Positions 17,384-25,877 of a DNA stretch of 64,000 bases are shown here, in pieces. The stretch's first letter is position 1; each line of letters starts with the position of its first letter. The DNA comes from Neoakkermansia glycaniphila (lineage in GTDB: Bacteria > Verrucomicrobiota > Verrucomicrobiia > Verrucomicrobiales > Akkermansiaceae). A program made the translations under genes and the position numbers. Location of the stretch: positions 1 through 64,000 of the forward strand of contig NZ_LIGX01000013.1 of the NCBI RefSeq assembly GCF_001683795.1, written 5' to 3'. The notes under the pieces were generated by a model. It was not told the origin of the DNA and did not search any database. It worked only from the letters and a program-made list of their open reading frames with translations.

Positions 17384-17746
17384 TCAGTTTTGCCGTTTGG
17401 CGTTTTCGCCTTCTTCGATGAGTTTCCAGAAGTGTTTGGATTCACCCAGTTCCTGGTCTTCGGAGCTGAGGTTGGAGCGGTAGAGGAAGTCTTTCAGGGT
17501 GTTTTTGTGCAGCACGCGGTGGACGATGATGTTGCCGTCTTCGATCTGGAAGTAGAGGCGGTAGTCCTGTGTGCGGAAGCGGTAGATTTTTTCTCCGGCG
17601 CGTTCGACGCAGCCGTAGCGGGCATCCGCCTTGTTGTTCAGGATCTCTTCGGTGACCTGGAATTCGGCGAAAAGCTCCAGTTGTTCGAGTGTCGGTATCC
17701 GGGAAATTTCCGCCGCGCTGATTTCGTTGAAGATGATCTGATGCAC
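17384..17746 (-). CDS. RelE/ParE-like small protein (possible toxin fold)
   Basis: A 120-residue protein. The central part (KIYRFRTQDYRLYFQIEDGNIIVHRVLHKN) has the strand pattern and basic residues of the RelE/ParE superfamily. No antitoxin gene is next to it, so it may be a domesticated regulator rather than a toxin. GTG 17746 is chosen because a promoter places the first transcribed base exactly there; an upstream ATG at 17815 would lie across that promoter. The stop is 4 nt before the ABC-2 permease start, so the two are co-transcribed. Function is uncertain. Confidence 0.55.
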   Translation of the reverse strand: MHQIIFNEISAAEISRIPTLEQLELFAEFQVTEEILNNKADARYGCVERAGEKIYRFRTQDYRLYFQIEDGNIIVHRVLHKNTLKDFLYRSNLSSEDQELGESKHFWKLIEEGENAKRQN

Positions 17747-17752
17747 AGGACC

Positions 17753-17781
17753 AATGTAAAGGATGGGGGATGGGAAATCAA
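17753..17781 (-). promoter_or_regulatory. Promoter of the RelE-like/permease pair
   Basis: Minus-strand TTGATT and TACATT boxes, 17 bp apart, with 6 nt between the -10 box and the GTG at 17746. Confidence 0.4.
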
Positions 17782-17900
17782 GTGCGGATTTGGCCTGCGA
17801 GAGGAGGCGGTGCATTTTGCTGTTTTTCGTTGGAATATGAACTTTTGGCTTGCGTTCCGAACAGGTTGTCCGGTATGCTGAAGCAACAAGGGGGCAGGCT

Positions 17901-17929
17901 TTGCGCGCGACCCGGTACGATTATACCAT
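17901..17929 (+). promoter_or_regulatory. Promoter of the tandem lipoprotein genes
   Basis: TTGCGC and TACCAT boxes 17 bp apart on the + strand, 11 nt before the ATG at 17941. Confidence 0.35.
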
Positions 17930-17940
17930 AGATAGAAAAT

Positions 17941-18564
17941 ATGAAACGATCCTTGACGATTTCTCTCATTGCTGCAGTGGCGGCGGCATGGTCCTTGTCA
18001 TCATGCAGTAGCGGCAGCAGCGGTTCCTCTCCGTCCGATACCGTTTCCTTTGCTCCGGTTTCCCTGAGCGGCGGTTCGATGTCCTACAGTGTCGATGGGC
18101 GTTATACGATCACCTACACGTTCGCTCCGTCGGGCGATATGGTGACCCGCGAAGAGCGCGATACGTCCGGCGCGTTGACCCGTACCTATACGGGTACCTA
18201 TACGTATGAGCAGACTCCTCAGGACAAGAATATTTATATTCTGCGGATCAAGGATCTCGCAGGCTATACGATCAATAGCATTACGGATGCGAAGCAGGAT
18301 TACGGCGACCGTATCAATGAAACATGGTCGATCCGCTTCCCCTCCGGCAGTGAAGCAATCGGTTCCTGCGAATGGCAGCGCGATCTTTTCCGCTTTGATC
18401 TGGCTCTTCGCGACGGCGTTCCGGCCGATGAGGTGACGACGGCGAAGAATGAGGATGGGAAGCTGATTTATCTCGAACGTGAGACGACAGGCGTTTACTC
18501 GAATATCCAGCTTCGTTTTACCAATGTGACGTTGCGTGACCCGAATGCAGTCGATGCGAATTGA
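17941..18564 (+). CDS. Lipoprotein, shorter member of a tandem paralogous pair
   Basis: A 207-residue lipoprotein with signal and lipobox (LSSCSSGSSGSS, Cys22) and a Ser/Gly linker. The body is beta-rich and resembles the first part of the next gene: GGSMSYSVDG/GGTMSYSDDQ, YTFA, GTYTYE/GIYTYE, WSIRFPS/WTISFST and LRFTNVT/VSFKNVT line up in the same order. No known family is recognised; the pattern suggests a small beta-barrel or lipocalin-like domain. The two genes are 33 bp apart and share a terminator, so they are one transcript. Confidence 0.7.
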   Translation: MKRSLTISLIAAVAAAWSLSSCSSGSSGSSPSDTVSFAPVSLSGGSMSYSVDGRYTITYTFAPSGDMVTREERDTSGALTRTYTGTYTYEQTPQDKNIYILRIKDLAGYTINSITDAKQDYGDRINETWSIRFPSGSEAIGSCEWQRDLFRFDLALRDGVPADEVTTAKNEDGKLIYLERETTGVYSNIQLRFTNVTLRDPNAVDAN

Positions 18565-18597
18565 TTGATCCGATAGTTTTTTATTTCTTTCACACTT

Positions 18598-19482
18598 ATG
18601 AAAAAACTTTTTTTCCTTCCACTTTTGCTGGCATGTTCCGTTCCCGTTTGGCAGACTTCCTGTGGCGGCGGCAGCAGCGGCAATCACGGCAATATCGACG
18701 ATTATTCCAATGTGGCTCCGCTGGCGATCGATGGCGGTACCATGTCGTATTCGGATGACCAGTCCACAGTGGTGTATACGTTTGCATCCGGTTATGTGAC
18801 ACAGTCGGTTTCTTCGGGCGGTACGACTTCGGTCTCACGCGGCATTTATACCTATGAAGTGTCCGAAGACAAGAAGCAGGCTTCCATCCGGATGCGGGAA
18901 CTGATTGCGGTAGGCGATACGGCGCTGGATCCGACGACGACGGATATCGACTGGACGATTTCCTTCTCGACTGCAGGTCCGCGCGGTATGTTCGACTGGA
19001 CGACGACGAAGTATTCGTATGTCGAATCGGGTGCCGTCGGCACGACACAGTCCGGACGTTCTCCGGTGTTGTCCGTTTCGTTCAAGAACGTGACGTACAC
19101 GGATGCAAATTCCGGTTCCTCCTATAAGGATTATGCTCCTAATTTCATGCCTCTCAATACGAAGCTTGTATTGAAGGATGATCCTACTTCCACGATTGAG
19201 CTGCTGCCGGGCGATAAGGACGGCGGCATGGCGGTGTGGACGACGAAGGATGCCACATACGAGGGGCAGTGGTCCTACAAGAAGGATCCCCTTGTTCCGA
19301 ACAAGGCTTCTCTTCGTTTGATCAATATGCTGGACAATCAGGTCGAATACAATTTGACGGGTACCCTTGATTATTCTTCCGCTACCGAGGTGAAATATTC
19401 CTACGACGCGGTGTATAAGGATGATCACGGACAGACGACGATCAATCATCAGGAACAATACTACACGATCGAGTCTCTTTAA
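18598..19482 (+). CDS. Lipoprotein, longer member of a tandem paralogous pair
   Basis: A 294-residue lipoprotein; the signal ends in QTSCGGGSSG (Cys22). Residues about 40-165 are homologous by motif order to the upstream gene. The remaining C-terminal half (about 175-294) has a second beta-rich unit beginning TKLVLKDDPTSTIELLPG with a similar alternation of strands, so the protein looks like a duplicated or fused two-domain version. Function is unknown. Exposure at the cell surface is likely for a lipoprotein of this kind but is not shown by the sequence. Confidence 0.7.
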   Translation: MKKLFFLPLLLACSVPVWQTSCGGGSSGNHGNIDDYSNVAPLAIDGGTMSYSDDQSTVVYTFASGYVTQSVSSGGTTSVSRGIYTYEVSEDKKQASIRMRELIAVGDTALDPTTTDIDWTISFSTAGPRGMFDWTTTKYSYVESGAVGTTQSGRSPVLSVSFKNVTYTDANSGSSYKDYAPNFMPLNTKLVLKDDPTSTIELLPGDKDGGMAVWTTKDATYEGQWSYKKDPLVPNKASLRLINMLDNQVEYNLTGTLDYSSATEVKYSYDAVYKDDHGQTTINHQEQYYTIESL

Positions 19483-19510
19483 GTTTCCTTAAAACTCTCT
19501 CCCGGTTTTG

Positions 19511-19538
19511 CGCCCGTCGGTTTTCCGACGGGCGTTTT
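19511..19538 (+). terminator. Terminator of the lipoprotein pair
   Basis: Perfect 10-bp stem (CGCCCGTCGG and its complement), TTTT loop, followed by TTTT on the + strand. Confidence 0.75.
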
Positions 19539-19793
19539 CCTTGCTTCGGTTGCAGAAGGGATGGAGGGCGTGCTTTGATCTGTGCCGTCGGGAGTCGTTC
19601 TGCCGGCATGTGATGGCCTGTTGAGTAGATGGGATGAAGATGAGACGGCAGCGTTGTCCTGCCGCTGGCAGTCCGCTGTGGCTGGATGCGGGTAGCTATG
19701 GCGTGGGTTTCGCGTTCCTTGTGTGGGATGAGCCTGCATTGCGATTGTCGTCTCTGTTTTGCGTGGATGTATTGATGCTGCGGAGACTGTCGA

Positions 19794-19830
19794 AAAGAAA
19801 AAACCCCGGATCAAGAGTGATCCGGGGTTT
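19794..19830 (-). terminator. Terminator after tRNA-Val
   Basis: Perfect 13-bp stem (19801-19813 with 19818-19830, AGAG loop); on the minus strand it is followed by an uninterrupted T run and lies 8 bp beyond the tRNA. The 250 bp between here and the previous terminator shows nothing recognisable. Confidence 0.75.
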
Positions 19831-19838
19831 CAGGAAGA

Positions 19839-19913
19839 TGGTACGCGGTATAGGATTTGAACCTACGACCTCCACCATGTCAAGGTGTTGCTCTACCACT
19901 GAGCTAACCGCGC
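19839..19913 (-). tRNA. tRNA-Val (anticodon GAC)
   Basis: The minus strand folds as a complete cloverleaf: acceptor GCGCGGT with ACCGCGT (first pair G-U), D arm GCTCAGTGGTAGAGC, anticodon loop TTGACAT reading GAC, T arm GTAGG-TTCAAAT-CCTAT, discriminator A and encoded CCA. The top pair of the anticodon stem is an A-G mismatch. An upstream promoter and a downstream terminator make it a single-gene unit. Confidence 0.93.
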
Positions 19914-19937
19914 GTTGGTTGCCATGAAGGCGGGCAA

Positions 19938-19966
19938 ATGTTACTTGTAAAGTGGCTTCAAGGCAA
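19938..19966 (-). promoter_or_regulatory. Promoter of tRNA-Val
   Basis: Minus-strand TTGCCT and TAACAT boxes with 17 bp between them, about 25 bp before the tRNA 5' end. Confidence 0.5.
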
Positions 19967-20006
19967 GTTTTTTTTTCGTTTTCAGGCTTTTTTCTGTCGG
20001 GTAGGC

Positions 20007-20405
20007 CTATTTACCGGCCTGATAAGTCTTTTTGGGAAAGATGAACGAGGGGGAGATGAAGGGAAATCCGGCCTGGTTTAAACCGAAGAACATGACTTCC
20101 ATGCGGGTGGGCAGTTCGGTGAAGGTTTGTCGACCTGTATAGGCGAAGACGTCGCCCGGCTGGAGGAGCGGATGCTGGTTGAAGATGCCGTCCGCTTCGA
20201 TGAGGCGGGTTTGCCCTGACTGGTCGCGCAGGATCCATTTACGCCCCAGAAGGCGGACGGAGCGTTCGGAAGTGTTGCTCAGGAGGATGCGGAAGGCGAT
20301 CTGGTAGTTGCCGCCGGAGGTGTCGGGCAGGCGTATGCCTGCCATGGTGAGCTGGATGTCCAGATAGTCCTCGGTGGGGATCGGTTGTGATTTAATGTTG
20401 TCCAT
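20007..20405 (-). CDS. apaG: ApaG-domain protein
   Basis: A 132-residue protein that is essentially one ApaG (DUF525) domain of immunoglobulin-like fold. Diagnostic stretches are RILLSNTSERSVRLLGRKWILRDQSG (read in two parts), EADGIFNQHPLLQPGDVFAYTG and the C-terminal FISPSFIFP. ApaG was linked to Co2+ resistance and nucleotide metabolism in enterobacteria, but its biochemical role is not settled. Its start overlaps the end of the upstream secreted-protein gene by 14 bp, so the two are translationally coupled. Confidence 0.85.
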   Translation of the reverse strand: MDNIKSQPIPTEDYLDIQLTMAGIRLPDTSGGNYQIAFRILLSNTSERSVRLLGRKWILRDQSGQTRLIEADGIFNQHPLLQPGDVFAYTGRQTFTELPTRMEVMFFGLNQAGFPFISPSFIFPKKTYQAGK

Positions 20406-21369
20406 TGGCGGGGCCGATGGCTGTCTTGAGGAGCCGGGCGGTGATTTCGGTGATTTTAGCCAGCCGTTCGGGGGTCGGCTTTTGCCCTTCCTCGAGAGTC
20501 ATTTCCTTGGAGAGGGCGTCGAGTAGTTCCCTCATCAGGTTGATGTCCCTTTTCTTTTTCATTTCGGGGGCTACTCCGGCAAGGATTTCGCTGAAGTAGT
20601 CGGGAGCATCGGGGTAGAAGATGGGAAGCGCCTGTTCGGGGGTGAATTTTTTGTTCAGCGCAGCAGTCGCCGCATCAAGCGCCCGTATCCATCCGCCGAG
20701 GGCGATGAGGTGGGCGAGGTCGGAGTCGCGGAGGGATTCCAGTTCTGCATCGACATCCGCCTGGGTGACGGCGAGGTTTTTCTTGAATTCTTCAAGCTGG
20801 CCTTTTTCGGCGTTGTCGAGGAGGCTGGCCGAGTGGCGGTTCATGCGTTCTCCTACCCCCATGGCTTTGCCGTATTTGGAGAGGTCGAGGGCGATGGGCT
20901 TGATGTCGTTCATTTTGCCGCACTGGACGACGATGAAGCCGTCCGCCATCAGGAAGCCCATTTCAAGGGCGAGTGTGCAGCGGTCGCTGGGAAGTTTTTC
21001 GGGCCGATCGCGCAGGGCTGCCGATTCCGGGATGGGGGGCAGGCCTTCGAGTTGTTCGAAGATTTTGCGTATGGAAGGCGAGGTGTAGGTGTTGACTCCG
21101 AGTTCGCCGAGTTCATGGGCTTCGGAGTCGCTATGTTCGACGGTTTCCTGAAACAGGAGAGGCACGGCGCCGGGTTTGCGTTGCGGCTTGGCGTTGGGAT
21201 CTGTCAGGAGGGAAGGATCGAATTCGTCGGGGTCGATAATATCTCCGCCATTGTCCGCCGCCGGTTTGGCGGCAGCCGCGGTTTCAGCCTTCGGAGCGGC
21301 TTCGGCAACGGGCAGAAGAATCGCTCCGCAGCCGGCAGCAAGTATCCATGTACCAAAGGGTATTTTCAT
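20392..21369 (-). CDS. Secreted/periplasmic protein of unknown function
   Basis: A 325-residue protein beginning MKIPFGTWILAAGCGAILLP, a Sec signal, followed by an Ala/Lys/Asp-rich linker and a mostly alpha-helical body (residues about 110-320) with many acidic and hydrophobic repeats. No known family was recognised. ATG 21369 is chosen over the longer frame (to 21441) because it puts the signal at the N-terminus and fits a promoter upstream. It overlaps apaG by 14 bp. Confidence 0.65.
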   Translation of the reverse strand: MKIPFGTWILAAGCGAILLPVAEAAPKAETAAAAKPAADNGGDIIDPDEFDPSLLTDPNAKPQRKPGAVPLLFQETVEHSDSEAHELGELGVNTYTSPSIRKIFEQLEGLPPIPESAALRDRPEKLPSDRCTLALEMGFLMADGFIVVQCGKMNDIKPIALDLSKYGKAMGVGERMNRHSASLLDNAEKGQLEEFKKNLAVTQADVDAELESLRDSDLAHLIALGGWIRALDAATAALNKKFTPEQALPIFYPDAPDYFSEILAGVAPEMKKKRDINLMRELLDALSKEMTLEEGQKPTPERLAKITEITARLLKTAIGPANGQH

Positions 21370-21413
21370 GATGTTTTTCCGGTTTCCCCAGTTTGAGGCT
21401 TGACACCTGCTGT

Positions 21414-21441
21414 ATTCTATAATATCTTGGGCGCACGTCAA
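21414..21441 (-). promoter_or_regulatory. Promoter of the secreted-protein/apaG pair
   Basis: Minus-strand TTGACG and TAGAAT boxes with 16 bp between them, about 45 bp before the ATG at 21369. Confidence 0.45.
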
Positions 21442-21553
21442 GAAAATCGTAGGTACTGACGTAGAAATAATGCCCTAACTCCGTTTCTGCCGCCTAATTG
21501 TTTTTTATTCGGTTTTTTGTTTTCTATTCAACGTTTTAACAGTTTTTATTCTT

Positions 21554-23086
21554 ATGGAATTTTCCGTGGATTTTTTTTGGTTGCTGGCGTATTTTCTGGT
21601 GTTGATGGGGATGTCCGGCTACGGGTTGCATCGTCTGATTACGGTTTGCCTTTATGTGAAGCACCGTAAGGATATTCCTCAGCCGAAGCGTTTCTACAGG
21701 GACGACGAGCTTCCGATGGTGACGGTGCAGCTTCCGATGTTCAATGAGAAGTTCGTCGTCGAAGGGCTGCTGGAGAAGGTGGCAGCTCTGGATTATCCGA
21801 AGGATCGCATGGAGATTCAGATTCTCGACGATTCGATCGATGATACGACTGAGCTTTGTTTCCGTAAGGCGGAAGAGTTGCGCGCCCGCGGTTATGATGC
21901 GGTGTGCATTCATCGTACGGATCGTACAGGTTTCAAGGCCGGCGCGCTTGAGGCTGCGACGAAGGTGGCCAAGGGCGAGTTTCTGCTGATTTTGGATGCC
22001 GATTTCCGCCCGGAACCCGATTTGCTTCGCAAGACGATGCATTTCTTTACGGATGAGAAGATCGCACTGGTGCAGACGCGCTGGGGCCATATCAATCGCG
22101 AGACGAATATTCTGACCCGCGTGCAGGGGATGTTCCTCGACGGGCATTTCGTGATGGAGCAGACGGTGCGCAACCGTTCGGGTCGCTATTTCACTTTCAA
22201 CGGTACGGCCGGCGTGTGGCGCAAGTGCGCTATTGCCGACGGAGGTGGTTGGGAACATGATACGCTGACGGAAGATATGGATTTGTCCTATCGCGTGCAG
22301 CTCAAGGGATGGCAGTTCGTTTTCCTGAAGGATTATGTGACTCCCGCCGAGCTTCCGACGGATATGGACGGGTTCAAGGCCCAGCAGCACCGCTGGACGA
22401 AGGGTTCCATCCAAGTGTGCCAGAAGATGCTTTTCGATATCTGGCGCTCCAAGGAGGCTCCGCTTAAGGCCAAGCTGGAAGCTACGACGCATTTGACATC
22501 GAACTACGCCTACCTGCTGCTCGTGCTGCTTTGCTTCCTCGTGGCTCCGTTGGCGATGGGGACGATCCGCCCCGGCGATTCTTGGCAGATGATTCTGGTG
22601 CAGGTGACGCTGTTTTTCTTCGCTTCGGTGTGCGTGTGCCTGTTCTATGTGAGTGCGCAGTATGCCATTCGCCGCGAATCATGGTGGAAAGAGCTTCCCT
22701 ACCTTCCGGTGCTGCTTGCTTTGGCTGTCGGTATGGCCGTCAGCAATTCCAAGGCTGTGCTCGAAGCGATTTTCGGACACCAGTCCGAGTTCGTCCGTAC
22801 GCCCAAGTTCGGCTTTACGGAGGCGGATAAGGGCAAGGTGGTCGTCAAGAAGCGTTCGGGCTACAAGGCGATCAAGTCCATCGTCGTGCCGGTGCTGGAG
22901 CTTTGTTTCGGGTTCTTCTTCCTGTATATTATCGTGGGGCAGGCCGTGCGTCTGGATTTCCTGTCTGCGGTTCTGATGTCTCCCTTCCTCGGTTTCTTCT
23001 ATACGGGCGGCTGTTCCTTGTGGCGCCTCCTCCAGTCGGCCCGCCAGAAGGCTCTTGAAAGCAAGCTGGCCAATCAGGAAATTTGA
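21554..23086 (+). CDS. Processive GT2 glycosyltransferase (cellulose synthase-like)
   Basis: Membrane glycosyltransferase of 510 residues. An N-terminal helix (about 5-28) precedes a GT2 domain with all four processive motifs: LDDSIDD, LDADFRPEPD, TEDMDLSYR and QQHRW (the QxxRW motif of chain-elongating enzymes). Four or five helices follow (about 315-490). Such enzymes polymerise beta-linked sugars and export them through the same protein; the sugar is unknown. Sequence style is nearest to CslA/glucomannan-synthase-like or ceramide-glucosyltransferase-like GT2 proteins. The L,D-transpeptidase gene follows 14 bp after its stop. Confidence 0.85.
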   Translation: MEFSVDFFWLLAYFLVLMGMSGYGLHRLITVCLYVKHRKDIPQPKRFYRDDELPMVTVQLPMFNEKFVVEGLLEKVAALDYPKDRMEIQILDDSIDDTTELCFRKAEELRARGYDAVCIHRTDRTGFKAGALEAATKVAKGEFLLILDADFRPEPDLLRKTMHFFTDEKIALVQTRWGHINRETNILTRVQGMFLDGHFVMEQTVRNRSGRYFTFNGTAGVWRKCAIADGGGWEHDTLTEDMDLSYRVQLKGWQFVFLKDYVTPAELPTDMDGFKAQQHRWTKGSIQVCQKMLFDIWRSKEAPLKAKLEATTHLTSNYAYLLLVLLCFLVAPLAMGTIRPGDSWQMILVQVTLFFFASVCVCLFYVSAQYAIRRESWWKELPYLPVLLALAVGMAVSNSKAVLEAIFGHQSEFVRTPKFGFTEADKGKVVVKKRSGYKAIKSIVVPVLELCFGFFFLYIIVGQAVRLDFLSAVLMSPFLGFFYTGGCSLWRLLQSARQKALESKLANQEI

Positions 23087-23100
23087 TTTCGTTTTCGTTT

Positions 23101-24165
23101 ATGGCTCTCTCCGTTTTCTCTTTTCTGCGCGCAGGAGGAATGTGTGGGTTGAGGAGTTGGCGGCATCTGGCATCGGGTGCCGCTTTGGCTGTTGCGGGGT
23201 TGTTGTCCAGTTGTACGATGCAAAAGGATCCGTCGCCGACGAAGGTGGTCAAGGACGGTATTGTGGTGAGCGTGAGGGATCAGAAGCTTGCGCTGCTGCG
23301 GAATGGTAAGGCCGTCCGTTCGTATGATATCAGTACGTCGAAGTACGGTGTCGGCTCTCGCTCGGGCAGCTACAAGACGCCTCGCGGGGTGCATTCCGTC
23401 GTCAGCAAGGTAGGTTCGGGGCAGCCGAAGGGGATGGTGTTCGAAAGCTGCCGCCCGACGGGCAAGGTGATCCGGCCGAATACTCCTGGGCACGATCAGA
23501 TCGTTTCCCGCGTGATGCAGTTGAACGGGCTTGAATCCGGCAACAAAAACAGTTTTTCCCGGAGGATTTATATCCACGGTACGGCGGAGGAATCGAAGAT
23601 CGGCACGCCTGCTTCCTACGGGTGTATCCGCATGCGCAGCGACGATGTGGTGGAGTTGTATGATCTCGTGGCTCGCGGGGATATGGTGGCGATTGAGGAT
23701 TGTTCTTTGGCGACGTATTTGAAGGCGGAGAAGGACGCCCGTACGCCGATCGTGCTTGCCGATGGGTCCGTGGCCATGCCGGCAAGTGCGGATATGGCGG
23801 TGCAGGAGGCTCCTATGCTGGCTTCCGCTACGGCCGATACCGATGAGGAGGATCTGATACGGAAGGCGGTTGCGGGAGATATGGCGGTTGCCGAACTGCC
23901 ATCCAAAACGAAGTCGGGCGGCAAAACAGGGGGCGTGTCTTCATCTGCGCGCGGCAAGAAAGGGGCTTCTTCGCGGCAGCTGGCATCTTCCCGCTCATCG
24001 TCCAAGAGCCGTACGCAAGCAGCAAGCAGCCGCAAGAGTTCGTCCAAGGCCAAGGCTTTGGTGAGAAATTCTTCGCGCAAGAGTTCTTCGGCAAAGCCGA
24101 AGCTGGTTTCCCGCAAGTCTTCTCTGGCGGCTTCCCGCTCGTCGAAGTCGAGGTCGCGCGGGTAA
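23101..24165 (+). CDS. L,D-transpeptidase lipoprotein with Ser/Lys/Arg-rich tail
   Basis: A YkuD-domain peptidoglycan cross-linking or protein-anchoring enzyme. The signal ends in a lipobox (GLLSSC, Cys38). The catalytic motif is IYIHGTAEESKIGTPASYGCIRM with His159 and Cys175 (given here in parts: HGT, SYGC, RMR). Residues about 260-354 form a low-complexity basic tail of Ser, Lys, Arg and Ala repeats, unusual for this family. ATG 23101 is used; ATG 23140 has AGGAGG only 1 nt upstream, too close to be useful. It may be co-expressed with the preceding glycosyltransferase. Confidence 0.85.
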   Translation: MALSVFSFLRAGGMCGLRSWRHLASGAALAVAGLLSSCTMQKDPSPTKVVKDGIVVSVRDQKLALLRNGKAVRSYDISTSKYGVGSRSGSYKTPRGVHSVVSKVGSGQPKGMVFESCRPTGKVIRPNTPGHDQIVSRVMQLNGLESGNKNSFSRRIYIHGTAEESKIGTPASYGCIRMRSDDVVELYDLVARGDMVAIEDCSLATYLKAEKDARTPIVLADGSVAMPASADMAVQEAPMLASATADTDEEDLIRKAVAGDMAVAELPSKTKSGGKTGGVSSSARGKKGASSRQLASSRSSSKSRTQAASSRKSSSKAKALVRNSSRKSSSAKPKLVSRKSSLAASRSSKSRSRG

Positions 24166-24177
24166 GTCTTGTTTGTT

Positions 24178-24966
24178 TCAGAGGGGTGTTTCCAGGTCGT
24201 CTGGCCGATAGGCGACTTGTTGCAGGTAGAGGCCGTCCGGCGGAGCGCAGTATCTGCTTTTTCTGTGGCCGGGGGATTCAAGGAGCTGCCGAAGGTCGTC
24301 GAGTGTTTCTTTGCCGCGAGCGATTTGGTAGGCTCCGCCGACGAGAAGTCTGACCATGCGATAGAGGAAACCCGTGCCTCGGAAGGTGATGGTGATGAGG
24401 CCGCCAGATGTTTGTTCCATGGTGGCCTGATGTATAGTGCGGGTGTAGAAGTTGTCCGGCAGGGGATGGGGTTCGTTGCCGCGCCGGGCGGCAAAGGCCC
24501 GGTAGTCGTGTGTGCCTTCGTAGAGTTTCAATGCCTGTGCGAGCAGGTTTTCATCCAGCGGCAGGGGGAGGTGCCACGCCAGCCCGGCCATGAAGGGGGA
24601 GAGTACAGAGGTGCGGCATATTTTGTAGATGTACGTTTTGCCCTGTGCATCGTACCGGGCATGGAGGGTTTCCGGGACGCTGCGGGTGTGCAGGATGCGG
24701 ATCGTGGCAGGCAGATGGGCGTTCAATGCCACACTCCATCGTTCCGGAGGGATGCGGGATGTGCCGGGCATCTGGAGATGGAAGGTTTGCCCTTCGGCAT
24801 GGACGCCGGCGTCCGTGCGGCCCGATGCATGGATGCGGACGGATGTTTTCAGGACGGTCGCAATGGCCTGTTCCAGTGTGTCCTGGATGGTGTTGCCACC
24901 GGGCTGGCTTTGCCAGCCTGCATAGAGTCGGCCGTCGTAGGCTACGGTGCAGAGGTATCTTGGCAT
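24178..24966 (-). CDS. truA: tRNA pseudouridine(38-40) synthase
   Basis: Modifies uridines 38-40 in the anticodon stem-loop of tRNAs. The 262 residues show the TruA motifs: VAYDGRLYAGWQSQP at the N-terminus, SGRTDAGVHAEGQ with the catalytic aspartate, ARYDAQGKTYIYKI and GTGFLYRMVRLLVGG. ATG 24966 begins the conserved domain directly (MPRYLCTVAYDG); the longer open frame upstream is not used. Its stop is 12 bp from the convergent L,D-transpeptidase stop. Confidence 0.94.
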   Translation of the reverse strand: MPRYLCTVAYDGRLYAGWQSQPGGNTIQDTLEQAIATVLKTSVRIHASGRTDAGVHAEGQTFHLQMPGTSRIPPERWSVALNAHLPATIRILHTRSVPETLHARYDAQGKTYIYKICRTSVLSPFMAGLAWHLPLPLDENLLAQALKLYEGTHDYRAFAARRGNEPHPLPDNFYTRTIHQATMEQTSGGLITITFRGTGFLYRMVRLLVGGAYQIARGKETLDDLRQLLESPGHRKSRYCAPPDGLYLQQVAYRPDDLETPL

Positions 24967-24981
24967 GGTTGCTTGCGCATG

Positions 24982-25015
24982 AAAAAGCCGCGGGCACTGG
25001 CGTGCTGCGCGGCTT
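24982..25015 (-). terminator. Terminator of the lipoprotein gene at 25043
   Basis: Minus-strand 8-bp GC-rich stem (AAGCCGCG and complement) with a T run after it; it falls between this lipoprotein gene and truA. Confidence 0.55.
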
Positions 25016-25042
25016 GAAAGTTGCTTGTGGCGCGATTGGGGA

Positions 25043-25849
25043 TCAGGCGTCGAAGGAAGGTTCTTCGGAGTCCTTATCGGCATCTGCGGCTGGCGTTTCG
25101 TCGGCCGGGGTGTCCGCTGCTTCCTTGTCTGCCGTTTCAGCCGGTTTGTCAGCTGTGGAGGGAGCTGCTGGAGCGGGAGCGCCCAAGGTGGAGGGGCCGC
25201 CTGCCGGTTCGCCTTCCTTGTCGTCGTTTTCGTCGCTGCGGGTGAGGATGTCAAGAGCGAGGATGCCAAGGGCTTCCGTCATCCGGGGAGAGCGATAGTA
25301 GGATCCCATGAAGGCGGGCGTTTTGTCGTCGCGGGTGTCGTCGGCGTCGTTTTGAAGGTATTTGAGGCCCGCTTCACGGATTTCTTCGCGGCTGGCATTG
25401 AAGTTGTTGTTTTCTTCACCGTAACCGAGAGCGATGATGAGTTCTTCGTCATTGACGGTGTTGCGGTCCGTGACGAGGGTGGGGATGCCGGAGCGGACGC
25501 GGCCTACTTCCTTGACGAGGCGTTTGGTGGCATCGACATAAGCGTCCGTTTCGCCGCCCTTGTTGTCGGAGTCGTAGGAGCGGGCGAGAGCCGTTTTGTT
25601 CAGCGCGGCGTATGTGGTTTTGGCACGGTTGATTTTCGTGGCAAGTTCGCGGGCTTTGGGTGCTGCTGCTTCGGCGCTCTTGTAGTCGGTGACTTTGTCA
25701 AGGACGTCCGAGAGTTGGTTCAGCAGGTCGGTGGCGGATTGTTCTTCGTTGGTTGTGACGCGCATGCCTGCTTCTTCTTCGGGAGTGCAGGAATTGAGCG
25801 TGACGAGAGACGCCATGGCGATTGCCGGAAAGAGAAGGAGATGTTTCAT
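25043..25849 (-). CDS. Lipoprotein of unknown function with acidic Pro/Ala tail
   Basis: A 268-residue lipoprotein: signal MKHLLLFPAIAMASLVTLNSC with the lipid-bearing Cys21. The middle (about 35-190) is helical and charged. The last 60 residues are a low-complexity tail rich in Ala, Pro, Asp and Glu, the look of a linker or surface-exposed stalk. No family is recognised. ATG 25849 follows a near-consensus promoter by about 22 nt of leader, and a terminator follows the gene, so it is monocistronic. Confidence 0.65.
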   Translation of the reverse strand: MKHLLLFPAIAMASLVTLNSCTPEEEAGMRVTTNEEQSATDLLNQLSDVLDKVTDYKSAEAAAPKARELATKINRAKTTYAALNKTALARSYDSDNKGGETDAYVDATKRLVKEVGRVRSGIPTLVTDRNTVNDEELIIALGYGEENNNFNASREEIREAGLKYLQNDADDTRDDKTPAFMGSYYRSPRMTEALGILALDILTRSDENDDKEGEPAGGPSTLGAPAPAAPSTADKPAETADKEAADTPADETPAADADKDSEEPSFDA

Positions 25850-25877
25850 GTGCGATGCAGTGTCAAATACGGGTAAA

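Noticed and set aside
19634..19927. Short + strand frame ending across the tRNA region
   Set aside because: It runs through the tRNA-Val and its terminator and has no plausible product.
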